Source of the DNA: Pseudomonadota bacterium
GTDB lineage: Bacteria; Desulfobacterota; Desulfobulbia; Desulfobulbales; JAHJIY01
Length of the DNA: 64,000 nt
Direction of reading: 5' to 3'
Assembly (NCBI GenBank): GCA_018823175.1
Contig: JAHJIY010000062.1
Span: forward strand, 56,010-120,009
A program made the position numbers and the translations under genes. Position 1 is the stretch's first letter. Every line of letters begins with the position of its first letter. Shown piece by piece: positions 9,572 to 18,323 of this stretch. The notes beneath the pieces are model-generated. The model searched no databases. It was not told the origin of the DNA and worked only from the letters and a program-made list of their open reading frames with translations.

Positions 9572-11751
9572 CAATCATCCTCATCGACAAATACGTCATT
9601 CTGTTGCTTTTCCTGGTGAATCGGCAAAGTCACCATAAAAGTAGCGCCCTGACCCTCGGCACTTGCAACCGAAATATCACCGCCATGGCGGTCGGCTATT
9701 TTACGACAGATTGAAAGACCGATCCCGCTGCCCTCATATTTCCCCCGCCCGTGCAGTCGTTGGAAAACGCCAAAGATCCGGTCGGTATATTTCTCGTCAA
9801 AACCAATCCCGTTATCAGCAATCGAAATCCGGTAAAATCCGTCCTCAATTTCCTGCCCCGTAACCTTGACCACCGGCGTCTCACCTTCCCGGCTGAACTT
9901 TAAGGCATTACCGATCAGGTTTTGCAGAATCTGTCGCATCTGCAGAGGATCGGCATCAATGGTCGTCAGTTCGCCAATCTCTACCCGGCCATTGCTGTCC
10001 CTGATCCGAACCTCAAGATCGGAGATCACCTCCGCCGCCACCTTTGATAAATCGACCGATTCATAGGGTTTGGCCTTAGTCTTCACCCGGGAAAAGGCCA
10101 GCAGTCCGTCGATCAGGCCCTGCATCCGACTAGCGGCGCTTTCCATCCGGTTCAGATAATCAAGGCCGCGCTCGCCAAGCTCATCGGCATATCTGCTCTT
10201 TAAGCGTTCACCAAAACCGGTAACCTTGCGCAAAGGCTCCTGCAAGTCATGGGACGCCACATAAGCGAATTCCTGCAGTTCAGCATTGCTTTCCTGGAGC
10301 TTGGCATTCAGCCGTTTTAGCTTTTCTTCAGATTTATATCGCTCGCTCAGATCGTGGCCGATGCAAATGACCCCGATGACCTTGTCTTCCTTATCATGAA
10401 GAAGCGAGGTCACCCGCCAGACCGGCACCAGATCGCCATCATTTTTCAGATAAAAACATTCCTGCGCGACATTGTCGGTTGAGGATGAAAAGAAATCAAA
10501 CCAGGAGGAACCCTTGGATTTTACCTCAACAAACAATTTGTCCACCGGCCGGTGCAGCACCTCATTTTCCTTGTAACCCAGCATTTGACAACAGGCCTGG
10601 TTAATTGCCTCAACCTTGTCGTTTTCATCAATCACCAACAAGGAATCAGACATCGAATGAATAACACTGTCCAGATAATCCCGAGAAACGGTGGTGGTCT
10701 TGAGCTCCTGAACCATCATGTTGAAAGAATCAACCAGCTGCCCGATCTCATCTTTACGATTTAAGGAGGGGATTATTTTTGGATTACCGGCAGCCACCGA
10801 CTTGGCGGCATCATTAAGGATCATAAGCGGCTTGGTCATCCGCTGGGCCATATAATAGACCAGGACCCCGCCGACCAGGGCTGATAAAATCAGAATGGCG
10901 AAATAAATAATTCTAAGTCGGTTAATTTCGGCAATAAATGAGGCGTAAGGCTGAACCGCGACCACCGACCAGCCGGTCTCGGCAACCGGGCTGCTGGAAT
11001 AAAAACTGTCAACCCCGAACACCTTGCCCCGGTCGAAGATATGCAAACCGTCGTTGATATTCTTAACTAAAACTTGCGGACAGGATTGGGAATTAATCTG
11101 GCGGGCGACCAGGTCTTCGGATGACGAAGCGATAACCAGGCCGTTCCGATCAACCAGGATTAAGGATCCATCCTCGCCCAGCCGCATCATCTGCAGGAAC
11201 AACTTCAAGTCACGATCAGGAAACGAGGCGACAATGGTCCCTTCGTACTTGTCTCCGAAATAACTCCTGAGCCCATAATATAAATTTACTACCGGCGCCC
11301 CGTTTTCGGTGTCCCGCCCATTATAATCGATAAAAAGTTTTAAGGGCTCCGCCTTGCTTTTCTTTAGATAGGGATCGTCCTTCACCTCCAGTAATAAATC
11401 TGAAAGCTGACCACCCACCACCCTGATCTCTTCAAAACCATCAGCCCCGACAAAAACAAGTTCGCTGAAGGTTTCGACAAAGCGTCCGAAATATTCGGCC
11501 AGAACAAGTTCCTGATAACTATCAATAAATTTTTCAACTTCGGGACTGCCGGCAATCTGTTGCAGGTCTTTCTTGTTCTGATTAATGGCAGAGATGATCA
11601 TCTGACCGGTATGATGCGAGATCATCTCCATCTTTCGATTTTCTTCCTGCTGTTTATTATCAAGGATTGCCAGGGAAGAGAGAAAACCAACAATAATGAC
11701 CAGCAGGAAGATACTTAGGTGGGAGACAAGGAGTATTCTTTTAACCGACAT
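9571..11751 (-). CDS. Membrane sensor histidine kinase (Cache-HAMP-PAS-HisKA-HATPase)
   Basis: This 726-residue kinase has TM1 at about 8-28, a long periplasmic Cache-like sensor (about 35-280), TM2 near 283-303, HAMP (TKPLMILNDAAKSV region), a PAS domain (IHSMSDSLLVIDENDKVEAI region), then HisKA with HDLQEPLRK and an ATPase domain with NLIGNALKF, ADNGIGFD and GSGIGLSIC. All catalytic boxes are intact. The upstream neighbour, 25 bp away, encodes a periplasmic PstS-like binding protein, so the Cache domain may read the state of that protein; this is an inference from position. The next kinase overlaps its stop codon. Confidence 0.93.
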   Translation of the reverse strand: MSVKRILLVSHLSIFLLVIIVGFLSSLAILDNKQQEENRKMEMISHHTGQMIISAINQNKKDLQQIAGSPEVEKFIDSYQELVLAEYFGRFVETFSELVFVGADGFEEIRVVGGQLSDLLLEVKDDPYLKKSKAEPLKLFIDYNGRDTENGAPVVNLYYGLRSYFGDKYEGTIVASFPDRDLKLFLQMMRLGEDGSLILVDRNGLVIASSSEDLVARQINSQSCPQVLVKNINDGLHIFDRGKVFGVDSFYSSSPVAETGWSVVAVQPYASFIAEINRLRIIYFAILILSALVGGVLVYYMAQRMTKPLMILNDAAKSVAAGNPKIIPSLNRKDEIGQLVDSFNMMVQELKTTTVSRDYLDSVIHSMSDSLLVIDENDKVEAINQACCQMLGYKENEVLHRPVDKLFVEVKSKGSSWFDFFSSSTDNVAQECFYLKNDGDLVPVWRVTSLLHDKEDKVIGVICIGHDLSERYKSEEKLKRLNAKLQESNAELQEFAYVASHDLQEPLRKVTGFGERLKSRYADELGERGLDYLNRMESAASRMQGLIDGLLAFSRVKTKAKPYESVDLSKVAAEVISDLEVRIRDSNGRVEIGELTTIDADPLQMRQILQNLIGNALKFSREGETPVVKVTGQEIEDGFYRISIADNGIGFDEKYTDRIFGVFQRLHGRGKYEGSGIGLSICRKIADRHGGDISVASAEGQGATFMVTLPIHQEKQQNDVFVDEDD

Positions 11752-11776
11752 TAGTTAATCTGTTTCCTAAAAAAAA

Positions 11777-12577
11777 TTAATTTGAAACCGGAATAGCCCC
11801 GAAATCACGAATAATAGCGACCGCCTCTTTGCTGAAAAGATATTTCTTAAACCTGGCCGCCGGCTCGCTCAACTCACCTTTCCAGACCAGACCCATAGGA
11901 TTGAACAAAGGATAATCCTTCCCGGTTATGGGATCAAATCCCTCATACTTGAGAATTACCAACCCCTCTTTCAAGACACTGGACAAAGGAGCATAGCAGA
12001 TGGTGTCTGGATGTTTAATAACGGCGTCAACCGTTTCCGGGCTCTTGAAGATGACCTTGCCTGCTAATTCGGATATCTGACTAAAACCCGGCACTTTTTT
12101 TTCTAAGATCATCCGGGAAGAATCTCCCGGTTCGCGACTGATCACATAGATTTTCTGATCGCGGCCTCCCAGCTGCCGCCAGTTATCGATCGTGCCGTTA
12201 TAAATACCGACCACCTGGGCAGGGGTGATATTGTTCACGCCGGTAACGCTGGGATTAGCCACAAATACCACCGGCGAATAGGCAAACACCTGGTATGCAA
12301 GGCCGTATCTTTCTTCCTTTTTTTGAAGAGGGCGGGCCACCCGGCCCAGTTCCGCCTTTTCATAAGCCACCGCTTTCACCCCACCGCCACTGCCGATACT
12401 CTCGGGGATGACAACCTCAATATCGGGATTGCTTTTTTCAAACTCCTTATCAAGGATGCGCAGAAGGGTTTGGGAGTCGCCGGTGCCGGGGATTTCAAGG
12501 ACATGATCCGCAGCAGGCGCGGAAACTACCGACAAACAGAAAAGAAACAGGACGGAGACAACGACTCGCGCAATCAT
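11777..12577 (-). CDS. PstS-like periplasmic substrate-binding protein
   Basis: This is a 266-residue secreted protein with a clear signal peptide (residues 1-22, cleavage after SAPA). The mature part has the PBP type II fold of phosphate-binding proteins: IPGTGDSQTLLRIL, a glycine-rich SIGSGGGVKA loop, and NPSVTGVNNIT with YNGTIDNW, which is characteristic of PstS-like proteins. No pstC, pstA or pstB gene lies nearby. Instead it heads an operon of two kinases and two receivers, so a sensory role is more likely than transport. Possible ligands are phosphate or another oxyanion. It is shorter than classical PstS (about 320-350 residues). Confidence 0.85.
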   Translation of the reverse strand: MIARVVVSVLFLFCLSVVSAPAADHVLEIPGTGDSQTLLRILDKEFEKSNPDIEVVIPESIGSGGGVKAVAYEKAELGRVARPLQKKEERYGLAYQVFAYSPVVFVANPSVTGVNNITPAQVVGIYNGTIDNWRQLGGRDQKIYVISREPGDSSRMILEKKVPGFSQISELAGKVIFKSPETVDAVIKHPDTICYAPLSSVLKEGLVILKYEGFDPITGKDYPLFNPMGLVWKGELSEPAARFKKYLFSKEAVAIIRDFGAIPVSN

Positions 12578-12695
12578 ATTTTCCCCCAGATTACTGTTTT
12601 TTTAAAGCTCCCCTGATCAAGAAACCTTAATTATTACACTTCAAATCCGGGATAAAAGTCAAACAAAAGAGAGAAAACTGTTATAATAATTGCAG

Positions 12696-12836
12696 TAGTG
12701 ACAAGTGAATAGTGACAAGTGAATAGTATTTGTTTTCCCCTCTCCTCTCTCGTCACTATTCACTATTCACTATTCACTATTCACTATTTACTATTTACTA
12801 TTCACTATTCACTATTTACTATTCACTATTCACTAT
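12696..12836. repeat. Heptamer repeat array A with inverted arms
   Basis: A left arm (12696-12727) of AGTGACA/AGTGAAT units is followed after a 22-base pyrimidine-rich spacer by a right arm (about 12751-12836) of roughly twelve TCACTAT or TTACTAT units. The arms are reverse complements in sequence type, so a long imperfect hairpin can form. The array fills the gap between the divergent pstS-like and ppsR genes. Confidence 0.9.
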
Positions 12837-12865
12837 ATTAATCTAAACCAGGTGAGAATATCATT

Positions 12866-13693
12866 ATGTGGAGTTCAAAAGACGTTTACTATATCTCGGA
12901 CAGTACCGGTATCCTGGTGACCAACCTCGGCCAGGCCCTGCTCTGCCAATTTCCGGAAATCAACTTTCACGAGGAGAAGTTCCCCTACGTCCGGACCAGA
13001 GAGGACGCCGAAAAGACCCTGGCCTATATCCTCAAACAATCCCTGAGCCGCCGTCCTTTAATCTTCAGCACGATTATGGACACTGAAGTACGCAATATTT
13101 TCAAATCACCGGAAGTGGAATTTTTCGATGCCTTTGAGTCGCTGCTCGAACCACTGGAAAGCTGTCTGGAGGCCAAGGCCCTGCGGGTCCCCGGTTTTTC
13201 CAGACATAGCGACGATGTAACCATGGCCCGCCGGGTCGAGGCGATCCATTATTGTCTGGACCACGACGACGGGATCAAAGTAAATGAATCGGATGAAGCG
13301 GACGTCATTCTGTTGGGGGTATCGCGGTCCGGCAAGACCCCGGTCAGTGTTTATCTGGCCACCCAGATGGGGCTCAAATCGGCCAATTTTCCGCTCACCA
13401 CCGAGTACCTGACGAACTATCGCCTGCCGGATGGAATCATCCGCAATAAAAAACGGGCAATCGGCCTGACCACCTCACCTGAGCTTTTGCACAACGTCCG
13501 GGAAAAAAGATATCCAGACAGCAAATACGCCAAACTTGCCAACTGCATTACTGAACTGGAGCAGGCCGAGGAGATCTTTAAACGCAACCAGATCCCGATT
13601 GTTTCCAGCGCCGGCAAATCAATCGAAGAAATAGCGACCCAGGTTTCTCAAGAGTTGGGACTTACCAAAAAACCGGGTAATCTCAGGAAGTAA
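12866..13693 (+). CDS. ppsR: Pyruvate,phosphate dikinase / PEP synthase regulatory protein (PpsR)
   Basis: This DUF299 bifunctional kinase-pyrophosphorylase adds or removes phosphate on a threonine of PPDK or PEP synthetase. The 275-residue protein starts with the family signature YYISDSTGILVTNLGQALL and carries the P-loop GVSRSGKTPVSVYLA near residue 150, followed by ANFPL. Length and motifs are normal for the family. The ATG at 12866 has AGGTGAG upstream. Its target enzyme is not in the window. It converges with the PIG-L gene, and the two stop ends overlap by 11 bp. Confidence 0.95.
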   Translation: MWSSKDVYYISDSTGILVTNLGQALLCQFPEINFHEEKFPYVRTREDAEKTLAYILKQSLSRRPLIFSTIMDTEVRNIFKSPEVEFFDAFESLLEPLESCLEAKALRVPGFSRHSDDVTMARRVEAIHYCLDHDDGIKVNESDEADVILLGVSRSGKTPVSVYLATQMGLKSANFPLTTEYLTNYRLPDGIIRNKKRAIGLTTSPELLHNVREKRYPDSKYAKLANCITELEQAEEIFKRNQIPIVSSAGKSIEEIATQVSQELGLTKKPGNLRK

Positions 13694-14750
13694 CCCGGCA
13701 GACTTTGACTGATTTTTCCAGGGCCGCACAAGATATCTTTTGATCCGGGCCGATCACCAGATTTTCTTTACCGCTGCACATCACCCCGGAACTGAACAGT
13801 GAGATCCGGTATAGCTCGCCGAAGATGAAATCAGGCACTCTGCGGCCAAACCCACCGACCAGCTCCCCACCTCGCCGGACATTATCCATCAACCTGGCCG
13901 CCAGCCGCAGATGATAGGGATTTCTGTCTATCTCACCCCGGTGGCAACAAAGGGCTTCGATCATCAATGCCACCTCCTTAGGAGACGCCGCAACCAGAAG
14001 GTCCGGGTCCTTCATCGGATGCCAGTATTCGGTCTCCAATAAAATCACATCCTGGCCGCCATCCTCCGAATATTTCTTCAGGGCCTTAATGACCAAATGA
14101 TTGGCCCAGATATGGGTCGGATGCAGATCATCTTCATGGGGACAAAAAACCAGGTCAGGGGCAAGCTTGGCAAAAAGGTCCGCCAGGACCTCAATCTTTT
14201 TTCCTCGACCCGCCGGGGCATGACCGGAAGCGGTCGGCGTGATCCGGTCAAAGGCCAAAGGCTCTTCAACCAAGCGGTATTCAAAACCAAGCACCCCGCA
14301 GGCCCGTGCCATCTCCTGCCGACGTTCCTCTTTTCTGGCCGGATCACTGCCCAGAGTAAGGGCGACGTTAACGACCGCCACCCGGTCTTCCCGCATCAGG
14401 CGAAGCGGCAAGGCGCAGATCAGGGCCTCATCGTCCGGATGAGGAGAACAGATCACAATCTTCCTGGTTCGCTCAGGCTCCGTATTTTTATCGTTTGCCG
14501 ACTTATGGTCCGAGGGTAAATCCTTCAGGGCACACCCCAAGGGTTCTGTCCAATCCCCCCTTGAGGGGGACACTTCTTTCAGGGCGCACCCCAAGGGTTC
14601 TGTCCAATCCCCCCTTGAGGGGGACACTTCTTTCAGGGCGCATACCAATTGATCGCCCTGGTTGTAGGCCTCAACCAGACTTTCGACATAACGCAACCAG
14701 ACGTTGCCGCAACTATCCAGACCACCGGTGGTTTTTTCATTTTCAGTCAT
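13683..14750 (-). CDS. PIG-L/LmbE family deacetylase
   Basis: PIG-L enzymes are zinc-dependent N-acetyl-sugar deacetylases, acting for example on GlcNAc conjugates. This 355-residue protein has the metal motif SPHPDDEAL near residue 110 and the second site CPHEDDLHPTHIWANH near 205. The start at ATG 14750 is preferred over a TTG 27 bases upstream. The region before the catalytic domain contains two perfect in-frame copies of an 18-residue unit (ALKEVSPSRGDWTEPLGC) created by a 54-bp DNA duplication; this segment is not part of the fold and looks like a mobile repeat absorbed into the reading frame. The substrate is unknown. Confidence 0.85.
   Translation of the reverse strand: MTENEKTTGGLDSCGNVWLRYVESLVEAYNQGDQLVCALKEVSPSRGDWTEPLGCALKEVSPSRGDWTEPLGCALKDLPSDHKSANDKNTEPERTRKIVICSPHPDDEALICALPLRLMREDRVAVVNVALTLGSDPARKEERRQEMARACGVLGFEYRLVEEPLAFDRITPTASGHAPAGRGKKIEVLADLFAKLAPDLVFCPHEDDLHPTHIWANHLVIKALKKYSEDGGQDVILLETEYWHPMKDPDLLVAASPKEVALMIEALCCHRGEIDRNPYHLRLAARLMDNVRRGGELVGGFGRRVPDFIFGELYRISLFSSGVMCSGKENLVIGPDQKISCAALEKSVKVCRVTS
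14526..14633. repeat. 54-bp tandem direct repeat inside the PIG-L gene
   Basis: Two copies (14526-14579 and 14580-14633) differ at one base, and a partial third copy starts at 14634. Each unit contains a stem-loop TCCCCC-CTTGA-GGGGGA. Because 54 is a multiple of three, both copies stay in frame and add 36 residues to the protein. Confidence 0.95.
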
Positions 14751-14860
14751 ATATTTATCCAATTCAGTAATCGCCAAGGCCTGTGGTCTTACGAAAACAA
14801 ATCAGCCCAGGCCCGAAAAAAGACCCAGCAGTGAGTCCCCTTATCATTTATGTATAACTT

Positions 14861-14908
14861 ATCACTCGTCACTATTCACTATTCACTATTCACTCGTCAC
14901 TATTCACT
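14861..14908. repeat. Heptamer repeat array B (single arm)
   Basis: About seven TCACTAT/TCACTCG units are visible. The array overlaps the last codons and the stop codon of the DUF362 gene, so the end of that protein is supplied by the repeat. No opposite arm is present. Confidence 0.85.
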
Positions 14909-15721
14909 TTCAACTATCTCCAACGGTTCCCCCTGGCCCAACTCACCATGGGCCTGGAACAGATAACCGATCATCTTCCAATCTCTCTTTAACAGTCCCG
15001 CCCCGTAAACATCGATGGCCACCGAATCATGGGAAGCCGCCAGCTTGTTGGGGGGCGGATCGCAGACCGGCCCCCAGAGATGGGCCTCCTGCATGCCGAC
15101 CGTCGCGTCAAGCAGGGTGAAATCGGGGGTCCGGTAACGATTCAGATCAAGGACTGCGGCCTGCACGTTGTCATGGAATGATGATTTCTTCCAGTGTCCC
15201 CCTTTCCGGTAATATGACGGCGGGGCACAGCCCATCATGTTTTTCATGGTCAGGGTGACGCTGGCCAGACTATGGGCCTTCAAAACCGGCACCGAAAGAA
15301 GAAAAGAATCATAAACAATCTGCGGCAGATGCATCTGCGGCCAACGTCGGCATTGGGGCAGACTTTTGCTGATCAGGGGTTGTTCATTAAGGTCGAGCAA
15401 CCTCACCCCCTTCCGGGCCGCCATTTCACAATAACCCAGTTTTTCAAAAACATATGGGGTCTCATGTTCATTGGATCCGGTGCCCTCGCCGATCAAAATC
15501 TCACAGGCCGGAACCTTATCCTGTAAAAAATCAACCAGGGCCTCAACCAGTCCGACCGGCGTAGTGATTGGCGGCGCCAGTGGCTCGACCAGATTGGGCT
15601 TGATTAAAATTTTGTCATGGCCGACCAGCGCACCGATCAACCCGGCCTTCTCCAGCAAAGGCCCGACACTGAGCGGCCATGACTGGAAAACACTTTCAAA
15701 AACCGTTCCCTTATGTCGCAT
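14900..15721 (-). CDS. DUF362 domain-containing protein
   Basis: This 273-residue protein is recognisable as DUF362 by KILIKPNLVEP near the N-terminus, LIGEGTGSN, LPVLKAHSLASVTLTMKNMMG in the centre and DLNRYRTPDFTLLDATVGMQ followed by AASHDSVAIDVYG. The family is common in anaerobes, often with ferredoxin domains and of unknown reaction; no iron-sulfur cysteine cluster is visible here, so this is the short form. It lies upstream of the PIG-L gene on the same strand, 149 bp away. The last residues (VESE) and the stop codon fall inside a heptamer repeat array, so the natural C-terminus may have been altered. Confidence 0.85.
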   Translation of the reverse strand: MRHKGTVFESVFQSWPLSVGPLLEKAGLIGALVGHDKILIKPNLVEPLAPPITTPVGLVEALVDFLQDKVPACEILIGEGTGSNEHETPYVFEKLGYCEMAARKGVRLLDLNEQPLISKSLPQCRRWPQMHLPQIVYDSFLLSVPVLKAHSLASVTLTMKNMMGCAPPSYYRKGGHWKKSSFHDNVQAAVLDLNRYRTPDFTLLDATVGMQEAHLWGPVCDPPPNKLAASHDSVAIDVYGAGLLKRDWKMIGYLFQAHGELGQGEPLEIVESE

Positions 15722-15772
15722 TGTTTCTTGTCCCGTGCAGATTATTTTTTTACAATCATTCTATCTTATTAA

Positions 15773-16017
15773 ATAGTGACAAGTAAATAATGAAAAGTGA
15801 CGAGTGACGAGTGACGAGTGAAAAGTGACGAGTGAATAGTAAATGCAAAAAACTCCGGATTGCTTCGGTCGGCTCTGCCTCCCTCGCAATGACATTGGGA
15901 TCTGGTTTAAACTTGTCTCATCACTTAAAACTCGACCCTCATCTCTAATCACTCTTCACTCTTCACTCTTCACTCTTCACTCTTCACTCTTCACTCTTCA
16001 CTCTTCACTCTTCACTA
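15773..16017. repeat. Heptamer array C: inverted arms around a second intergenic repeat
   Basis: The left arm (15773-15842) is built of AGTGACG/AGTGAAA units. The right arm (15949-16017) is nine uninterrupted TCACTCT units. The 106-base loop holds a different element (about 15848-15897) containing GGATTGCTTCGGTCGG and CTCGCAATGAC, which I recognise as a type of intergenic repeat seen in many environmental bacterial genomes. Nesting suggests sequential insertion or growth of the arms. Confidence 0.85.
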
Positions 16018-16091
16018 ACAAAGTATGGTTGTAAGCAACAATTTATGCTATTGTCTTCCCTTTTCATCAAATTTTTCAACGCCGCGAGCAT

Positions 16092-18074
16092 ATGATAACG
16101 ATCAATAATCTCACCTTGCAGTTTGGTGACAAACATCTGTTCAAGGAAGTTTCGGGTCGGATCAACACCCAGGACCGGATAGGCCTGATCGGGGTGAACG
16201 GCACCGGCAAATCCACCCTGATGAAGATGGTTGCCGGCATCATCGAGACCGATTACGGAGTTATTGTCCGGGCTAAACGTGCCACCATCGGTTATCTGCC
16301 CCAGGAAGTGTCTGTCATTCCGGAAGGACGCACCCTCTATGAGGAGGCGGAATCGTCCTTTGCCGATGCCTTGAGTCTCCAGCAGGAACTTGAGGAAATA
16401 AACCACGCCCTCTCCCTGATTGACCCGTCCTCTCCCGACATCCCGGAACTTTTACAGGCCCAGGGTGAGATTCAGCATCAGCTCGATCAATCCGACATCT
16501 TCCGGATGAAGTCCAAAATTGAAAAAATACTGGTCGGCCTTGGATTTAAAGAAAGTGATTTCAACAAGGATTGCCAGACTTTCAGCGGCGGCTGGCTCAT
16601 GCGGCTGATGCTGGCCAAACATCTGCTGGCCCTGCCCAGCTTCCTGCTGCTCGATGAGCCGACCAACCACCTGGATATCGAATCCCTGACCTGGCTCGAA
16701 GAGTTTCTTAAGACCTATCAAGGCGCCCTGGTGATCATCTCCCATGATCGGACCTTTCTCGACAACATCACCACCTCGACCTGGGAACTGAGCCTCGGCA
16801 AACTGACGATCTACAAAGGCAATTACTCCAAATATATCGCCGAAAAAGAGATCCGGATGGAAGTCCAGCGGGCCGCTTATGACAACCAGCAGGCCAGAAT
16901 CCAGCAGACCATGCGTTTTGTCACCCGTTTCCGGGCCAAATCAACCAAATCAAGCCAGGTCCAGAGCCGCCTGAAACAACTGTCCAAGCTGGACCGGATT
17001 GAACTGGAAGATTCCGAAATGGCGGTCTCTTTCCGTTTTCCACCCGCCGCCCCCAGTGGCCGATTAGCCGTGGTCGTTGAACATCTGACCAAGAGCTATG
17101 AAGACAAAATGGTATTCAACAACATGACCTTTGAACTGCAACGCGGCGACAAACTGGCCGTCGTCGGGGTCAACGGGGCCGGCAAATCAACTCTGGTCAA
17201 AATCCTGGCCGGGCTGATCAAGCCGGACAGCGGCCAAATCAAACTTGGCCATAATGTCGAGATCTCCTATTTCGGCCAGCACCAGGCCCAGGACCTCTCA
17301 CCAAAACTAACCGTCCTGGAAACCATGAACCAGATTGAAATCGAACAGACAATCACCAAGGTCCGTTCGCTGCTTGGCGCCTTCCTGTTCCGGGGTGACG
17401 AGGTGGACAAAAAGGTGCAGGTCCTCTCCGGCGGTGAAAAAAGCCGACTGGCCCTGGCCAAGATGATCGCCACCCCGGCTAATCTACTGATTATGGACGA
17501 GCCGACCAACCATCTGGATATGATGTCCCAGGAGATTCTGCAAGAGGCGATGAAACAATACGACGGTTCAATTATCGTCGTCTCCCATAACCGTTATTTC
17601 GTGGACCGACTGGTCAACAAGGTACTGGAGATCAAAAACGGCCGGGCCACCATGTATGAAGGTAACGTCACCGAATATCTGGCCAAAACCCAAAGCCAGC
17701 GGCAGAGCGGCGAACCCGGCCGAAAAGAGACGACCTTAAATGAAACGGCGCAAAAAAACATTGTGGTTAAGGCCCGCGGCAAGGAAGCCAGGCAGGCCCA
17801 GGCCATGCAGCGCCAGAAAGTCAGCAAAGAACTTGCTCCCTTAAAAAAGAAGGTGCAGGTAACCGAAAAAGAGATTGAATTACTGGAGAGCAGCAAGTCA
17901 GAACTTGAACTGGCCCTGGCCGATCCCCAATTATATAACGACCAGGAAGCCTTCTCGGAAAAAAGTAATGATTACAGCCGGGTTGATCAAAAACTTAAAC
18001 GCCTTTACGCGGATTGGGAACAAACCCAGGCGGAAATTGAAAAGATAGAAGCAACAATGGAAAATGATGGATAG
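16092..18074 (+). CDS. ABC-F family ATPase (Uup/YheS-like, ribosome-associated)
   Basis: This is a 660-residue soluble protein with two ABC ATPase domains and no membrane segment. Domain 1 has Walker A GVNGTGKST (about 35-43), signature FSGGWLMR and Walker B LLLDEPTNHLD. Domain 2 has Walker A GVNGAGKST (near 360), signature LSGGEKSR and Walker B IMDEPTNHLD. The linker between the domains (about 245-315) is charged and helical, as expected for the P-site tRNA interaction motif of ABC-F proteins. Residues about 570-655 form a charged coiled coil like that of Uup. Its role would be in translation or ribosome rescue. It is bounded on both sides by heptamer arrays. Confidence 0.93.
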   Translation: MITINNLTLQFGDKHLFKEVSGRINTQDRIGLIGVNGTGKSTLMKMVAGIIETDYGVIVRAKRATIGYLPQEVSVIPEGRTLYEEAESSFADALSLQQELEEINHALSLIDPSSPDIPELLQAQGEIQHQLDQSDIFRMKSKIEKILVGLGFKESDFNKDCQTFSGGWLMRLMLAKHLLALPSFLLLDEPTNHLDIESLTWLEEFLKTYQGALVIISHDRTFLDNITTSTWELSLGKLTIYKGNYSKYIAEKEIRMEVQRAAYDNQQARIQQTMRFVTRFRAKSTKSSQVQSRLKQLSKLDRIELEDSEMAVSFRFPPAAPSGRLAVVVEHLTKSYEDKMVFNNMTFELQRGDKLAVVGVNGAGKSTLVKILAGLIKPDSGQIKLGHNVEISYFGQHQAQDLSPKLTVLETMNQIEIEQTITKVRSLLGAFLFRGDEVDKKVQVLSGGEKSRLALAKMIATPANLLIMDEPTNHLDMMSQEILQEAMKQYDGSIIVVSHNRYFVDRLVNKVLEIKNGRATMYEGNVTEYLAKTQSQRQSGEPGRKETTLNETAQKNIVVKARGKEARQAQAMQRQKVSKELAPLKKKVQVTEKEIELLESSKSELELALADPQLYNDQEAFSEKSNDYSRVDQKLKRLYADWEQTQAEIEKIEATMENDG

Positions 18075-18080
18075 AAAATA

Positions 18081-18272
18081 ACGAGTGACGAGTGACAAGT
18101 AAAAACCACGGCCATCAAAATTGGGCCGCTCATTTCCCATTGTTTTTTGTCACTATTTACTATTTACTCGTCACCATTTACTATTAACTCGTCACTATTT
18201 ACTATTAACTCGTCACTATTTACTATTTACTCGTCACTATTTACTATTTACTCGTCACTATTTACTATTAAC
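18081..18272. repeat. Heptamer repeat array D with inverted arms
   Basis: A short left arm (18081-18102, AGTGACGAGTGACAAG) and a long right arm (18149-18272) of alternating TCACTATT, TACTATT and ACTCG units flank a 46-base loop. The right arm is translatable in the frame of the following dGTPase gene and yields a low-complexity [12 protein letters not shown] peptide that should not be included in the protein. Confidence 0.9.
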
Positions 18273-18323
18273 CATCTAATCGGCAATCTTCAGTCTCGAA
18301 AAATATTTACCTTGCGATCCGTT

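Noticed and set aside
11777..12577. Phosphate ABC transport operon
   Set aside because: Only a PstS-like binding protein is present; pstC, pstA, pstB and phoU are absent and the neighbours are signalling genes.
12696..18272. CRISPR array
   Set aside because: The arrays are contiguous 7-bp units without unique spacers, and no cas gene is present.
18147..18323. In-frame N-terminal extension of the dGTPase-like protein
   Set aside because: It is translated heptamer repeat ([12 protein letters not shown] low-complexity peptide) and the family start matches ATG 18324.
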